A stretch of 5,756 nt of DNA from Candidatus Aciduliprofundum sp. JdFR-45 (GTDB taxonomy: Archaea > Thermoplasmatota > Thermoplasmata > Thermoplasmatales > JdFR-45), in assembly GCA_002011395.1 (NCBI GenBank), contig MTNG01000076.1, positions 3,493 through 9,248 on the forward strand, given 5' to 3'. Every line of letters starts with the position of its first letter. Position 1 is the first letter of the stretch. The notes beneath the pieces were generated by a model, which was given only the letters and a program-made list of their open reading frames with translations, had not been told where the DNA came from and searched no databases. Both the position numbers and the translations under genes were made by a program. This document shows positions 5,625 to 5,756 of this stretch, piece after piece.

Positions 5625-5756
5625 TTACGGCAGGATGATAGACGCGTGGGAAAACGACGTGATAGCCCTTATGAGGGACATCATACCTATGAAACCCCTC
5701 AGCCCCGGGTACGGCGGGGAGGGCGAGATGAGGAAGGCGGAGTACCTCCAGAGGAA
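5611..5756 (+). CDS. M20-family metallopeptidase/deacylase, N-terminal part
   Basis: Only the first 48 full codons are in the window, beginning MWKDDYGRMIDAW. The stretch VIALMRDIIPMKPLSPGYGG (residues 17-36), followed by EGEMRKAEYLQR, fits the N-terminus of M20 metallohydrolases. In these an amphipathic helix leads to a small loop with P-x-x-GGEGE and then a K/R-A-E-Y-L helix; archaeal members annotated as DapE/ArgE-like deacylases or dipeptidases share this GGEGE segment. The metal-binding histidine and aspartates lie downstream of the window edge, so the activity cannot be tested here. Substrates in the family include succinyl-diaminopimelate, acetylornithine, acyl amino acids and dipeptides. 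The start overlaps the sirtuin stop by 14 nt and has a perfect ribosome binding site, which indicates translational coupling. Confidence 0.62.
   Translation, partial: MWKDDYGRMIDAWENDVIALMRDIIPMKPLSPGYGGEGEMRKAEYLQR

Overview
The window looks archaeal, most likely euryarchaeal and possibly related to Thermoplasmata (low confidence on the lineage). It is moderately to strongly GC-rich and rich in AGG (Arg) and ATA (Ile) codons. It carries archaeal-type TATA elements 26-32 nt upstream of start codons, Shine-Dalgarno sites matching the archaeal 16S tail (GGAGGTGA), a separate small PurQ beside PurL, and an Archaeoglobus-type class III sirtuin. Genes are tightly packed and no stretch over 300 bases lacks a gene. 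I see no RNA gene, insertion sequence, CRISPR array or phage gene.

Layout. (1) Positions 1-2762, plus strand: the 3' part of purL, then purQ (formylglycinamidine ribonucleotide synthase, de novo purine synthesis), then a short CorA-family divalent-cation channel whose likely start overlaps the end of purQ. (2) Positions 2783-3800, minus strand: a flavin reductase-like FMN-binding protein followed by a GNAT N-acetyltransferase. The GNAT gene converges on corA with only 20 nt between their stops. (3) Positions 3801-3859: a divergent intergenic region with one AT-rich element that can serve as TATA box in both directions. (4) Positions 3860-5756, plus strand: a MeaB/ArgK-family G3E GTPase, a class III Sir2 deacylase, and the start of an M20-family metallopeptidase or deacylase, arranged as an operon with strong ribosome binding sites before the second and third genes.

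How the genes work together. PurL and PurQ form one enzyme, together with PurS, which is not in the window. MeaB-type GTPases protect and load B12-dependent acyl-CoA mutases such as methylmalonyl-CoA mutase, whose product is succinyl-CoA. The sirtuin has the Tyr-x-x-Arg signature of enzymes that remove succinyl, malonyl and similar acidic acyl groups from lysine. Their co-transcription suggests a link between an acyl-CoA mutase pathway and removal of the acyl-lysine damage or regulation it causes; this is inference. No mutase gene is visible here. Most of the window is ordinary conserved metabolism. The main points worth a second look are the MeaB-sirtuin operon, the altered switch motif in the MeaB protein, the shortened CorA and the shared divergent promoter.
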